NCBI GenBank assembly: GCA_902629285.1
Contig: CACOQN010000003.1
Coordinates: 49,619 to 113,618 of the forward strand
From: an uncultured Pelagibacteraceae bacterium
GTDB lineage: Bacteria > Pseudomonadota > Alphaproteobacteria > Pelagibacterales > Pelagibacteraceae
Length of the DNA stretch: 64,000 nt
Reading direction: 5' to 3'
Shown in pieces: positions 8,310-17,488 of this stretch (position 1 is its first letter; every line of letters begins with the position of its first letter). The position numbers and the translations under genes are program-made. The notes below the pieces were generated by a model. The model had not been told where the DNA came from, did no database searches, and worked only from the letters and a program-made list of their open reading frames with translations.

Positions 8310-8314
8310 ATAGA

Positions 8315-8329
8315 TTAGAATGATTTTAA
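8315..8329. promoter_or_regulatory. Irr/PerR-type box B upstream of the katG -35
   Basis: TTAGAATGATTTTAA has the same 7-1-7 architecture as box A and matches the PerR-type consensus at 13 of 15 positions. It lies just upstream of the -35, with its centre about 33 bp (three helical turns) from box A, so two dimers could bind the same DNA face. Confidence 0.55.
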
Positions 8330-8339
8330 TGTAACTTTA

Positions 8340-8750
8340 CTAATCTTCTAATTTAACTAGAACTTCAACGGATTTTATTTTTTTTCCAGGAATTGATTTT
8401 TGAATATTAATTGGACCAACGTCTTTACTATCAAGATCAATTAATTTTTCGGCTTGTACATCATAGAAATGATGATGATTAGTTGTGTTTGTGTCAAAAT
8501 ATGTTTGGCTTGAATTAATTGGTATCTGTTTCAAGTAACCTTTTTTTTCGAACGCATGAACAGTATTATATACCGTCGCAACAGATATCTTTTTAGCAGT
8601 ATGAGAGTGTATTTTTTTTGTAAGTTCGTTAACTGTAAAATGAAAAGTTTTATCTGTTTCAAACAATACTTCACATATTTTTATTCTTTGTTTTGTTGGT
8701 CTAAGACCAGAAATTCTCAATTTTTTAATATATTTGTCTAAAATTGACAT
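8340..8750 (-). CDS. irr: Fur-superfamily iron response regulator Irr
   Basis: A 136-residue Fur-superfamily protein. The N-terminal winged helix contains '[16 protein letters not shown]' and the recognition helix '[19 protein letters not shown]'. The dimerisation domain has '[14 protein letters not shown]', whose His triplet (92-94) is the haem-binding hallmark of alphaproteobacterial Irr, followed by Irr-like '[13 protein letters not shown]'. Irr senses haem and iron status and controls iron and haem genes. The cysteine haem-regulatory motif near the N terminus of Bradyrhizobium Irr is absent. Similar boxes lie just upstream of its own start and around the downstream katG promoter, consistent with autoregulation and control of katG. 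Confidence 0.85.
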   Translation of the reverse strand: MSILDKYIKKLRISGLRPTKQRIKICEVLFETDKTFHFTVNELTKKIHSHTAKKISVATVYNTVHAFEKKGYLKQIPINSSQTYFDTNTTNHHHFYDVQAEKLIDLDSKDVGPINIQKSIPGKKIKSVEVLVKLED

Positions 8751-8755
8751 ATTTA

Positions 8756-8789
8756 TTATAATTATTCTAAACTATTACTATATTATAAT
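8756..8789. promoter_or_regulatory. Irr-type box C and fabA promoter in the irr-fabA divergent gap
   Basis: TTATAATTATTCTAA (8756-8770) lies 6 bp upstream of the irr ATG and differs from the PerR-type consensus at one base; it is almost identical to katG box A. On the plus strand a perfect -10 TATAAT (8784-8789) for fabA follows, and the box covers the position expected for its -35, which is otherwise poorly conserved. One bound dimer could therefore affect both irr and the fab operon. Confidence 0.55.
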
Positions 8790-8823
8790 TGCCTTAAATC
8801 AAGTATTAAGGGAACTCAAAATT

Positions 8824-9324
8824 ATGAAAAAAAATTCATATTCCTATAATGATCTTATAACTTGTGGTAATGGAGATCTTTTTGGACCAGGAAATGCCAA
8901 ATTACCTCTTCCTCCTATGCTTATGTTTGATAGAATAACAGATATCAATGAAAATAATGGGGCTTATAAAAAAGGTTCAATTAAGGCTGAATTAGATATT
9001 AAGGATAATCTTTGGTTTTTTGATTGTCATTTTAAAAAGGATCCAGTTATGCCTGGTTGTTTAGGTTTGGATGCCATGTGGCAACTGGTAGGATTTTTTC
9101 TAGGTTGGTTAGGAAATCCTGGAAAAGGAAGAGCCTTAGGAGTAGGTAATGTAAAATTTACTGGTGAGGTTTTGCAGAGTGTAAAAAACGTAAGATATGA
9201 AATAGATATGAAAAAAATTATGTCACCTGGAGGAACAACCGTAGGGCTTGCAAATGGAATTGTTCTTGCAGATAACAAAAAAATATATTCAGCTGAAAGT
9301 TTAAAAGTAGGATTATTTAAATAA
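8824..9324 (+). CDS. fabA: 3-hydroxydecanoyl-ACP dehydratase/isomerase FabA
   Basis: A 166-residue hot-dog-fold enzyme that dehydrates 3-hydroxydecanoyl-ACP and isomerises the product to cis-3-decenoyl-ACP, the branch point to unsaturated fatty acids. The catalytic His69 lies in '[15 protein letters not shown]' and Asp83 in '[10 protein letters not shown]', equivalent to E. coli His70 and Asp84. The track's start at 8734 adds 30 unlikely residues and runs over the irr promoter. The ATG at 8824 ([17 protein letters not shown]) aligns with known FabA N termini and has AGGGAA upstream. It is coupled to fabB by TAATG. Confidence 0.96.
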   Translation: MKKNSYSYNDLITCGNGDLFGPGNAKLPLPPMLMFDRITDINENNGAYKKGSIKAELDIKDNLWFFDCHFKKDPVMPGCLGLDAMWQLVGFFLGWLGNPGKGRALGVGNVKFTGEVLQSVKNVRYEIDMKKIMSPGGTTVGLANGIVLADNKKIYSAESLKVGLFK

Positions 9325-10535
9325 TGAGGAGAGTAGTTATTACAGGCTTAGGAGTAGTTTCTTGTTTGGGCAACAATCAAGAAGAAGTACATCAATCTCT
9401 ATTAAATTCAAAATCAGGAATTTCTTTTGCAGAAGAATACAAAGAACATAATCTAAAAAGTCATATTCATGGTAAGCCAAATATTAAACTTGAAGATCAC
9501 ATTGACAGAAAAACAATCAGATTTATGGGTTCAGGTTCAGCTTATAATTATATAGCAATGAAAGAAGCTATTCAAGACTCTGGATTAGAAGAAAAAGATG
9601 TAAGTAACTTTAAAACTGGTATTGTGATGGGTTCTGGAGGACCTTCTATAGAAAATGTAATTCTAGCTGCAGATAAAACAAGAGCGAAGACACCAAAACT
9701 TATGGGACCTTTTATCGTACCAAGAACGATGGCAAGTACAGCATCTGCAACTCTTGCTGTTCCATTTAAAATAAAAGGAACGAATTATACAATGAGTTCA
9801 GCATGTGCAACCAGCGGGCACTGTATTGGGAATTCAATGGAGTTAATACAAATGGGTAAGCAAAATATTGTGTTTGCTGGTGGAAGTGAAGAAATTCATT
9901 GGGCGATGACAGCCATGTTTGATGCGATGACTGCACTTTCTTCAAAATACAATGATACACCTGAAGCAGCCTCAAGAGCTTATGACAAAACAAGAGATGG
10001 ATTTGTGATTGCAGGCGGAGCAGGCGTATTAGTGCTTGAGGAGTATGAACATGCCAAAGCGAGAGGAGCTAAAATTTACGCAGAATTAACTGGTTATGGA
10101 GCAACTTCAGACGGATACGATATGGTAGCACCATCAGGCGAAGGTGCTGTTAGATGTATGAAAATGGCAATGGCAACTGCTAAAAATAAAATTGATTACA
10201 TTAATACCCACGGAACATCTACTCCAGTTGGAGATATAACTGAACTAAATGCTATTAAAGAAACTTTTGGAGAGAACATACCAAAAATAAGTTCAACAAA
10301 ATCTTTATCAGGTCATCCTTTGGGAGCTGCTTCAGTACATGAAGCTATCTATTGTTTGATAATGATGAAAAACAATTTCATAACAGGATCAGCAAATATT
10401 ACACATATGGATGACAATGCTAAAAATTTTCCTATTGTTGACAAAACTGAAACGAGTGCAACTTTAAATACTGTTATGTCTAATAGCTTTGGTTTTGGTG
10501 GAACTAATGCAGCTTTAGTTTTTGAGAAAGTTTAA
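9324..10535 (+). CDS. fabB: 3-oxoacyl-ACP synthase I FabB
   Basis: A 403-residue condensing enzyme that elongates acyl-ACP with malonyl-ACP. The Cys-His-His triad is visible: Cys161 in '[10 protein letters not shown]', His296 in '[11 protein letters not shown]' and His331 in '[12 protein letters not shown]'. '[15 protein letters not shown]' closes the fold. Pairing with fabA identifies it as the KAS I type that elongates the cis-unsaturated intermediate rather than FabF. It is translationally coupled to fabA and lies 2 bp before fabI. Confidence 0.96.
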   Translation: MRRVVITGLGVVSCLGNNQEEVHQSLLNSKSGISFAEEYKEHNLKSHIHGKPNIKLEDHIDRKTIRFMGSGSAYNYIAMKEAIQDSGLEEKDVSNFKTGIVMGSGGPSIENVILAADKTRAKTPKLMGPFIVPRTMASTASATLAVPFKIKGTNYTMSSACATSGHCIGNSMELIQMGKQNIVFAGGSEEIHWAMTAMFDAMTALSSKYNDTPEAASRAYDKTRDGFVIAGGAGVLVLEEYEHAKARGAKIYAELTGYGATSDGYDMVAPSGEGAVRCMKMAMATAKNKIDYINTHGTSTPVGDITELNAIKETFGENIPKISSTKSLSGHPLGAASVHEAIYCLIMMKNNFITGSANITHMDDNAKNFPIVDKTETSATLNTVMSNSFGFGGTNAALVFEKV

Positions 10536-10537
10536 AT

Positions 10538-11323
10538 ATGAGTTTAATGAAAGATAAAAAAGGACTTATCATGGGTGTTGCCAATGAAAGATCTATTGCC
10601 TGGGGTATATCTCAAAAACTTGCTGAAGCAGGAGCTGAATTAGCATTTACATATTTAGGTGATGCCTTAAAAAAAAGAGTAGTTCCTTTAGCAGAAAAAT
10701 TAAATTCAAATGTTACATTTAGTTGTGATGTTGAAAAAAAGGAAGAAGTAGTAAAATTATTTGAAAATATTAAATCTAAATGGGGTGAAATCGATTTTGT
10801 AGTTCATGCAGTTGCTTTTTCTGATAAATCAGAATTATCCGGTGAATATTTAAATACTTCAAGAGAAAACTTTTTAAGAAGTATGCTGATTTCTTGTTTT
10901 TCATTTACTGAAGTAGCAAAAGAAGCCTCAAAAATTATGAAGCAAGGAGGAAGCTTACTTACATTAACTTATGAGTCGTCTAAAGCTATACCAAATTATA
11001 ATGTGATGGGGGTTTGTAAATCTGCATTAGAGGCAAGTGTAAAATATTTAGCTAGAGATTTAGGCTCAAACGGTATTCGAGTTAATGCTATAAGTGCTGG
11101 ACCTATCAAAACTTTAGCAGCCTCAGCAATTGGTGATGCAAAATTCTTGTATAAATGGAATGAAGATCATTCATTTCTAAAAAGAAATGTAGACATTCAT
11201 GATGTTGGGAATTCTGCTCTTTATCTTTTAAGTGATCTTGCAAAAGGTGTTACTGGAGAAATTCATTACGTTGATGCTGGATACAACAAAGTGGGTATGC
11301 CAGACCCCAAGAATATTAGTTAA
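10538..11323 (+). CDS. fabI: Enoyl-ACP reductase (NADH) FabI
   Basis: A 261-residue divergent SDR that carries out the last reduction of each fatty-acid elongation cycle. The nucleotide loop is the FabI-type 'GVANERSIAWGI', and the active-site Tyr and Lys lie in 'PNYNVMGVCKSALEASV' with the FabI Tyr-x6-Lys spacing. 'GIRVNAISAGPIKTLAA' is also FabI-typical. It is the third gene of the fabA-fabB-fabI operon. No clear terminator is present in the 61 bp before the next gene. Confidence 0.95.
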   Translation: MSLMKDKKGLIMGVANERSIAWGISQKLAEAGAELAFTYLGDALKKRVVPLAEKLNSNVTFSCDVEKKEEVVKLFENIKSKWGEIDFVVHAVAFSDKSELSGEYLNTSRENFLRSMLISCFSFTEVAKEASKIMKQGGSLLTLTYESSKAIPNYNVMGVCKSALEASVKYLARDLGSNGIRVNAISAGPIKTLAASAIGDAKFLYKWNEDHSFLKRNVDIHDVGNSALYLLSDLAKGVTGEIHYVDAGYNKVGMPDPKNIS

Positions 11324-11384
11324 TATAAAATAATTATAGCAACATAACTTGTAAGAAAAGACATTTTTTATACTATCTAAAATT

Positions 11385-12455
11385 ATGTTAAAAATTGGTT
11401 TTTACCTAAAAGAGATTAATTTTAGAGGTATTTGTAATTCTGTTTACTTGTACGCGATTAATAATCAAAAAATTCTTAATAATAAATCGATTATTTTTTA
11501 TAATAAAAATTCATCAGGCAATGAGTATGAGGCTCTTAAAAGTTTTAAAAAAAAATTTAAGTCAATTGGGGTAAAAGATAATGACGAATTAAACAAACTA
11601 ACAAAGCAATTAAAAATTGATTATTGTTATTTTCAAAGAGAAGGTTTTAGTGATTATTTATTACCAAGTACAAAAAATATTATTCATGCAATATTTCCAG
11701 AAAATTCAAAATATCATGGTTATAGATATGCATTTGTATCTGAATGGTTGTCAAAAAGATGCTCGAATAATAAATATTCTTATGTTCCACTTCCAATTAA
11801 CCTTCCAAAAAATAATCAAGATCTGAGAAAAAAACTAAAAATTCCAAAAAATGTAAAAGTTTTTGGATATCATGGAGGAGCTACAAGTTTTGATTTAAGA
11901 TTTGTTAAAGATGCTATTAAACAAATTATTAACGAAAATAAAAATATTTACTTTTTATTTATGAACATTAATCAATTTATTTCTCATAAAAGGATTATAT
12001 TTCTCAAAGGTAGTTTTGATGAATTAAAAAAAATTAAGTTTATTAATACTTGTGATGCTATGTTGCATGCAAGATCTTTAGGAGAAAGTTTTGGTATTTC
12101 TTGTGCGGAATTTGCCATTAAAAATAAGTTCATATTTACTTATGGTTTTTGTAAACATAGAGCTCATTTCGATTTGTGCAAAAATTACATAACTCCTTAT
12201 TTTTCAAAAAAAGATTTAATAAGTAAATTAAAAAATTTTAAAAGTGAAAAGAAATTTAAATCGAATAATTTACAAAAAAAATTATCAGGAGAAAACACTA
12301 TTAAATTATTCAAAAAAGTATTTCTTAATAAAAAAAATATAAGTAAACCATTAAAATTAATAGACTATGTTTTTATATTTAAATTTTTTTTAATAAGGGT
12401 TTATTTTTATACTAGACACAAAGGATATACTTTTTTTTATAATTTGTTGACATAA
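11385..12455 (+). CDS. Putative GT-B-type glycosyltransferase
   Basis: A 356-residue, very Lys/Asn-rich protein that I recognise only at fold level. The segment 'DAMLHARSLGESFGISCAEFA' (about residues 225-245) resembles the nucleotide-sugar-binding helix of GT-B glycosyltransferases (usual form GESFGLxxLEAMA). A mid-protein linker, 'VFGYHGGATSFDLRFV', fits the start of the second Rossmann-like domain. The C-terminal 40 residues contain an aromatic hydrophobic stretch. Donor and acceptor are unknown; surface polysaccharide or lipid glycosylation is a guess. It follows fabI in the same direction and is convergent with pnp. Confidence 0.6.
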   Translation: MLKIGFYLKEINFRGICNSVYLYAINNQKILNNKSIIFYNKNSSGNEYEALKSFKKKFKSIGVKDNDELNKLTKQLKIDYCYFQREGFSDYLLPSTKNIIHAIFPENSKYHGYRYAFVSEWLSKRCSNNKYSYVPLPINLPKNNQDLRKKLKIPKNVKVFGYHGGATSFDLRFVKDAIKQIINENKNIYFLFMNINQFISHKRIIFLKGSFDELKKIKFINTCDAMLHARSLGESFGISCAEFAIKNKFIFTYGFCKHRAHFDLCKNYITPYFSKKDLISKLKNFKSEKKFKSNNLQKKLSGENTIKLFKKVFLNKKNISKPLKLIDYVFIFKFFLIRVYFYTRHKGYTFFYNLLT

Positions 12456-12499
12456 ATCCTAAAATATTATTCAGGGATTTAGTTCAAATAATGTTAATT

Positions 12500-14572
12500 T
12501 TATTCAGTCGCTTGTTTCATAGATAGTTTGACCTTACCTCTATCGAAACCAATTACTTTTACTTTTACTTCGTCCCCTTCATTTACAACATCAGTAACTT
12601 TAGCTACTCTTTTATCTGCAAGTTCTGAAATATGAACCAATCCATCTTGTTTTCCCAAAAAATTAACAAATGCGCCAAATTCCATAATCTTCATCACTTT
12701 ACCTGAATAAATTTTATTTAATTCAGCTTTTGCTGTAATGTCTTTAATCATTTGCAGAGCAATATTTCTAGACTCCTCATCTGGAGCAGCAACTGTTACT
12801 ACACCTTCATCATTCACATCTACTTTTGCACCTGATTTTTCAACAATTTCTCTGATCGTTGCACCACCTTTTCCAATTACAGTAGCGATGTCTTTTTTGT
12901 CTACATTAACTTGTTCCATTTTTGGAGTATATTTACCAACATCAGATCTTGAAGCTGATAATGCTTTATTCATTTCTCCTAAAATATGAACTCTTCCATC
13001 TTTAGCTTGACTTAATGCCTGCTCCATAATTTCAAATGTAATACCTGTGATTTTAATATCCATTTGAAGAGAAGTGATTCCATTTTTAGTTCCAGCAACT
13101 TTAAAGTCCATGTCACCAAGATGATCTTCATCACCTAGAATGTCTGAAAGGACACTGAAATCGTCACCTTCTTTAATTAATCCCATCGCAATACCTGCAA
13201 CTGGCTCTTTTATTGGAACTCCTGCATCCATTAATGCTAATGATGTTCCACAAACAGTAGCCATTGAAGAAGAACCATTAGATTCTGTAATCTCTGAAAC
13301 TACTCTAAAAGTATATGGAAATGATTCTTTCATTGGTAATGAGGAGTTAATTGCTCTCCACGCTAATTTACCATGACCAATTTCTCTTCTACCTGTTCCA
13401 ATTCTTCCAGTTTCTCCAACTGAAAAAGGAGGAAAGTTATAGTGAAGCATAAATCGTTCTCTTTGCAATCCATCCAAACTTTCAATTCTTTGTTCATCAT
13501 CTGATGTTCCTAAAGTTGCAACTACAATCGCTTGAGTTTCCCCTCTAGTAAACAAAGCTGAACCATGAGCTCTTGGTAAAACACCTACTTCACAAGATAT
13601 TGGTCTTACATCTGACAATCCTCGACCATCAATTCTATTTTTATTTTTTAGTATATCCGTTCTAACAATTGATTTTTCAAGATTTTTTAACTGACTGTTA
13701 ACATCTAGATCAGTGTAATTTTCATCTCCCTCATAAAGTTTTTTAGCTTTGTCAGTGATCTCTGAAATTTGATTTGATCTATCTTGTTTATCTCTAGTTG
13801 CAAAAGCTTTTTTAAGATCTTCTGCAAAAGTTTCTTCAAGTTTTTTCTTAACTTCGGATAAATCTTTTTTCTCAACTGTCCACTCAGGTTTCTTACATTC
13901 TTTTACAAGCTCCTCGATCATTTCAATAACTGGAACAAATCCCTCATGACCAAATTTTACTGCATTTAACATTTCTTCTTCTGTCAAACCATTAGCTTCA
14001 GACTCAACCATAAGCACAGCATCTTTTGTACCTGCCACGACTAAATCTAATTTTGATTTCTCTAATTCTGCTTTAGATGGATTTAAAACATATTTACCAT
14101 CAATAAAACCAACTCTTGAGGCTCCTACAGGTCCCATAAATGGCATTCCTGATATTGCTAATGCAGCTGATGAAGCAGTAATTGATAAAATATCTGGTTC
14201 ATTTTCTTTATCGTATGAAATTACAGTTGGTAGTAACTGAACTTCATTTTTAAATTCATCAGGAAACAAAGGTCGGATAGGCCTATCAATTAATCTTGAG
14301 ATTAATGTTTCGCTTTCTGTTGGTCTTGCTTCTCTTTTAAAATATCCACCTGGAATTTTTCCAGCCGAATAATACTTTTCTTGATAATTTACAGACAATG
14401 GAAAATAATCCATATCAGGATTAACTTTTTTTGCTCCTACCACTGTTGCTAAAACAACTGTTTCTCCACATGTTGCAATTATTGCACCATCTGCCTGTCT
14501 TGCTACTTTCCCTGTTTCTAAACTTATCTTCTTACCTGCTACTTCAATTTCTTTCTTAAATACTTTAAACAT
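12500..14572 (-). CDS. pnp: Polyribonucleotide nucleotidyltransferase (PNPase)
   Basis: A 690-residue 3'-5' phosphorolytic exoribonuclease. Two RNase PH domains are separated by an all-helical linker ('[18 protein letters not shown]' marks the second core). They are followed by a KH domain ('[20 protein letters not shown]', with the GxGG loop) and a C-terminal S1 domain ('[20 protein letters not shown]'). It degrades mRNA, usually with RNase E and a helicase. It ends the metK/nusA-infB-rbfA-rpsO-pnp block; rpsO-pnp adjacency is conserved across bacteria. The 57 bp leader is unusually purine-rich. Confidence 0.97.
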   Translation of the reverse strand: MFKVFKKEIEVAGKKISLETGKVARQADGAIIATCGETVVLATVVGAKKVNPDMDYFPLSVNYQEKYYSAGKIPGGYFKREARPTESETLISRLIDRPIRPLFPDEFKNEVQLLPTVISYDKENEPDILSITASSAALAISGMPFMGPVGASRVGFIDGKYVLNPSKAELEKSKLDLVVAGTKDAVLMVESEANGLTEEEMLNAVKFGHEGFVPVIEMIEELVKECKKPEWTVEKKDLSEVKKKLEETFAEDLKKAFATRDKQDRSNQISEITDKAKKLYEGDENYTDLDVNSQLKNLEKSIVRTDILKNKNRIDGRGLSDVRPISCEVGVLPRAHGSALFTRGETQAIVVATLGTSDDEQRIESLDGLQRERFMLHYNFPPFSVGETGRIGTGRREIGHGKLAWRAINSSLPMKESFPYTFRVVSEITESNGSSSMATVCGTSLALMDAGVPIKEPVAGIAMGLIKEGDDFSVLSDILGDEDHLGDMDFKVAGTKNGITSLQMDIKITGITFEIMEQALSQAKDGRVHILGEMNKALSASRSDVGKYTPKMEQVNVDKKDIATVIGKGGATIREIVEKSGAKVDVNDEGVVTVAAPDEESRNIALQMIKDITAKAELNKIYSGKVMKIMEFGAFVNFLGKQDGLVHISELADKRVAKVTDVVNEGDEVKVKVIGFDRGKVKLSMKQATE

Positions 14573-14617
14573 TTCTTTTCCATTTCTTTTCGTTCGTTTC
14601 GTTCCATTCCGTTCTAT
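14573..14617 (-). repeat. Purine-rich quasi-repeat leader before pnp
   Basis: On the minus strand the pnp leader is almost pure A/G with a loose 5-nt period (GAACG, GAATG, GAACG, AAACG, AACG, AAAAG). It contains the ribosome-binding GGAAAAG directly before the ATG. No hairpin is apparent. It may be an unstructured translation-enhancing or protein-binding leader. Confidence 0.5.
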
Positions 14618-14629
14618 CTATTTTGATTT

Positions 14630-14878
14630 CTATTTTCTTAAATTCAATTTCGACAGTACATTTTTGTAAGAATCCATTTTATTTTTCTTAAGGTATTCTA
14701 ACAATTTCTTTCTTCTATTTACCGCTCTCAACAATCCAACTGATGAATGTTTATCCTTTTTGAATTTCTTAATATGCTCTGAGAGAGTTTCAATTTTTTC
14801 TGTTAGCAAAGCAATCTGTATCTCTGATGATCCAGTATCTTTTTCATGCATTGCTAATTCTTGTGCCTTCTTATTCAT
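14630..14878 (-). CDS. rpsO: 30S ribosomal protein S15
   Basis: An 82-residue S15 with the hallmark segments 'DTGSSEIQIALLTEKI', 'KDKHSSVGLLRAVNRRKKLL' and the terminal 'LNLRK'. S15 binds the central domain of 16S rRNA early in 30S assembly. The protein is about seven residues shorter than the 89-residue E. coli form at the N terminus. An in-frame TAG lies 15 bp upstream of the ATG, so the short N terminus is real. AGGAAG is well placed as the ribosome site. Confidence 0.96.
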   Translation of the reverse strand: MNKKAQELAMHEKDTGSSEIQIALLTEKIETLSEHIKKFKKDKHSSVGLLRAVNRRKKLLEYLKKNKMDSYKNVLSKLNLRK

Positions 14879-14890
14879 ACTTATTTCTTC

Positions 14891-15259
14891 CTATTTATTT
14901 GTTTGTTTTATTAAGTTTTCTATTTTTTCCGCATACTCAAAAGATTCGTCTTTTCTAAAAAGTAATTTTGGTAAAAATTTCATAACCACTTTTTGTGATA
15001 AAATTTTTCTAATTAAAAATGAGTATTCCTTTAACACATTAATTGTTTCTTCAGCATCCTTTCCTCCTAATGGGAGAACATAAGCTTTAGCAATTTTTAA
15101 ATCTGGACTCATTCTAACCTCGGTAACAGTTATAGTATTCGTTTCTAAATTTGGCAACTTAGCCTCATTTCTTATAAAAATCATACTTAAAGACTGTTTA
15201 ATCATTTCTCCCACTCTGAGTTGTCTTTGAGAAACTGGTTTTCCTATTCTATCTGCCAT
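14891..15259 (-). CDS. rbfA: 30S ribosome-binding factor A
   Basis: A 122-residue KH-like ribosome maturation factor that assists processing of the 16S 5' end and late 30S assembly. The family pattern is visible in 'QRQLRVGEMIKQSLSMIF', 'ITVTEVRMSPDLKIAKAYVLPLG' and 'LPKLLFRKDESFEYAEKIENLI'. Its ATG overlaps the infB stop by one base (TAATG). rpsO follows after 12 bp, so truB, which usually sits between rbfA and rpsO in alphaproteobacteria, is absent at this place. Confidence 0.95.
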   Translation of the reverse strand: MADRIGKPVSQRQLRVGEMIKQSLSMIFIRNEAKLPNLETNTITVTEVRMSPDLKIAKAYVLPLGGKDAEETINVLKEYSFLIRKILSQKVVMKFLPKLLFRKDESFEYAEKIENLIKQTNK

Positions 15260-17478
15260 TAAATTGACCTCTCTGTAGATGTAACACTAAAAGCCTCTAT
15301 TGTGTCATTTTTTTGGAAATCAATGTAATCTTTGAGTGTAATGCCGCATTCTTGACCATCGCTTACCTGCTTTACTTGGTTTTTTTCTCTAAATATTGTT
15401 GAAACTTTTCCTGTATAAATAATAGCACCATCTCTAATAATTCTAACATCTGAAGTACTATTAATCTCTCCCTCAGTTACTTTTGAACCAGCAACTTTTC
15501 CAGCACCTGAAACTTTGAATATTTCTAGTATCTGAGCAGTACCAGTAATTTTTTCTTGGACATCTGGCGCTAATAGTCCTGACATTCGTTGTTTAATATA
15601 ATCTAAAACTTCATAAATAATATTATATGAGGATATTTTTATTTTCTCATTTTCTGCAAGTTTTTTTGCTTCTTTACTTGGTTTAACATTAAAAGCTATT
15701 AATACTGCATTCGATGCTTTGGCTAATGTAACGTCTGTTTCAGTTACCATTCCAATATCTGCTAAAATTATATTAGGCTTAACTTCATCATGTTCTATTT
15801 GACTAATCGCACTTTTTATTGCCTCTGAAGATCCATGCACATCAGATTTAATAATTAAATTTAATTCCTCTGATGATTTATCTGAAAAAGCAGAGTCTTG
15901 AGTTACAAATGTAAGTGGATTTTTTCCCTCTTTACTTTCTTGAGCTCTATTTTCACTTAATGTTTTAGCTTCTTTTTCCGAGTCAAGAACAATAAAATCA
16001 TCACCAGCTTTTGCTGCACCATTTATTCCTAAAATTTCAACTGGTGTTGATGGCGGTGCTTCATTAATGTTTTGACCTTTATCATTGATTATTGCTCTTA
16101 CTTTACCCCATTTTAAGCCACTAACAAAAAAATCACCCTTTTTAAGAGTTCCTGTTGTAATAATTATATTTGCAACCGGACCTCTTCCAACATCAATCTT
16201 TGACTCTAAAACTATTCCTGTGGCTTTTGATTCATAATCTGTTTTGAGATCTAAAATTTCAGCTTGTAAAATTATAGACTCAACTAATTTATCCAAGTTT
16301 TTTTTTGTTTTAGTTGAAATTTCAACCATTAAAGTTTCACCTGATAAATCCTCAGCTATCAATTCATATTCTAATAATTGATTTTTAATTTTTTGTGGGT
16401 CTGCTTCAGGTAAATCACATTTGTTAATAGCAACAACAATTGGAACATCTGCTGCCTTTGCGTGTTTAATTGACTCAACTGTTTGAGGTTTTACCCCATC
16501 ATCAGCAGCAACTACTAATACAACTACATCGGTTAATTTTGATCCTCTTGCTCTCATTTCTGTAAATGCAGCATGACCTGGTGTATCAATAAATGTTAAT
16601 TTACTATCTTGGCTATCAATTTGATAAGCACCGATATGTTGGGTAATTCCACCAAATTCACCTGAAACAACGTTTGCACTTCTTAAAACGTCTAATACAG
16701 ATGTTTTACCATGATCAACATGTCCCATAACAGTTACAATTGGTGGTCGATTTTTTAAATTTTCTGTTCTTGAAGCTTTAATTTTTTTTATTATTTCTTC
16801 CGCTTTTTCCTCTCTTATAGGATTATGACCAAACTCTTTTACTAAATATTCTGCTGTATCTGCAGCAAGTGTTTGATTGATAGTTACCGTAACACCCATT
16901 CCAAATAAATGTTTAATAACATTGCTCGATTGTTCAGCCATTCTATTTGCAAGCTCTCTTACTGTTATAGCCTCTGGAATATTAACATCTCTTTTAACTG
17001 GTTTTAAATTTTCTGAAGAATTATCTTTTGTTGAATTTTTTATTTCTTTTTGTCGTGCTCTCTTAACGGATGCTAAACTTCTTTGCTTTGCATCAATCTC
17101 ATCACTCAATGCCCTTGAGACAGTTAATTTTAATTCCCGTTTCTTAGTTCCTGCTTTTAAAGTTTTTCTATCTTTACTTTCATTATCACCTTTAAGTCTT
17201 TTGGTAGCTCTTTGTTCGGCTAACTTTCTCTTCTCAAAATCGTTTGTTATCGGTGGTGATTTAATATTAAATGGAGGCTTTGAAGATGCCCCTCTATTAA
17301 AATTTAAAGAAGGTCTTGGTTTGCTTGATTTTGATTTAAAAGAGCCTCCTCTACTAGAAAATTTACTAGTTTGTTTTTCTATAACTACAGAGTTTTTTCC
17401 TTGAGTTTTAGCAATCTCAATATTCTTAATTGATTTTTTGGCAGAGCCAGAAATTGTTAATTTTGTTTTTTTTTCCAT
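15259..17478 (-). CDS. infB: Translation initiation factor IF-2
   Basis: A 739-residue initiation GTPase. A basic, low-complexity N-terminal region (about 170 residues) precedes the IF2_N segment ('ITVRELANRMAEQSSNVIK'). The G domain has 'GHVDHGKT' (G1), 'DTPGHAAF' (G3) and 'NKCD' (G4), followed by domains II-IV. IF-2 delivers fMet-tRNA to the 30S subunit. It is shorter than the E. coli form (890 residues) because of a reduced N terminus. It begins 10 bp after nusA with no ylxR between. Confidence 0.97.
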   Translation of the reverse strand: MEKKTKLTISGSAKKSIKNIEIAKTQGKNSVVIEKQTSKFSSRGGSFKSKSSKPRPSLNFNRGASSKPPFNIKSPPITNDFEKRKLAEQRATKRLKGDNESKDRKTLKAGTKKRELKLTVSRALSDEIDAKQRSLASVKRARQKEIKNSTKDNSSENLKPVKRDVNIPEAITVRELANRMAEQSSNVIKHLFGMGVTVTINQTLAADTAEYLVKEFGHNPIREEKAEEIIKKIKASRTENLKNRPPIVTVMGHVDHGKTSVLDVLRSANVVSGEFGGITQHIGAYQIDSQDSKLTFIDTPGHAAFTEMRARGSKLTDVVVLVVAADDGVKPQTVESIKHAKAADVPIVVAINKCDLPEADPQKIKNQLLEYELIAEDLSGETLMVEISTKTKKNLDKLVESIILQAEILDLKTDYESKATGIVLESKIDVGRGPVANIIITTGTLKKGDFFVSGLKWGKVRAIINDKGQNINEAPPSTPVEILGINGAAKAGDDFIVLDSEKEAKTLSENRAQESKEGKNPLTFVTQDSAFSDKSSEELNLIIKSDVHGSSEAIKSAISQIEHDEVKPNIILADIGMVTETDVTLAKASNAVLIAFNVKPSKEAKKLAENEKIKISSYNIIYEVLDYIKQRMSGLLAPDVQEKITGTAQILEIFKVSGAGKVAGSKVTEGEINSTSDVRIIRDGAIIYTGKVSTIFREKNQVKQVSDGQECGITLKDYIDFQKNDTIEAFSVTSTERSI

Positions 17479-17488
17479 ACCTCATCAC

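Noticed and set aside
8734-8823. N-terminal extension of fabA in the ORF track
   Set aside because: It translates the irr promoter region, overlaps the start of irr and has no counterpart in FabA proteins.
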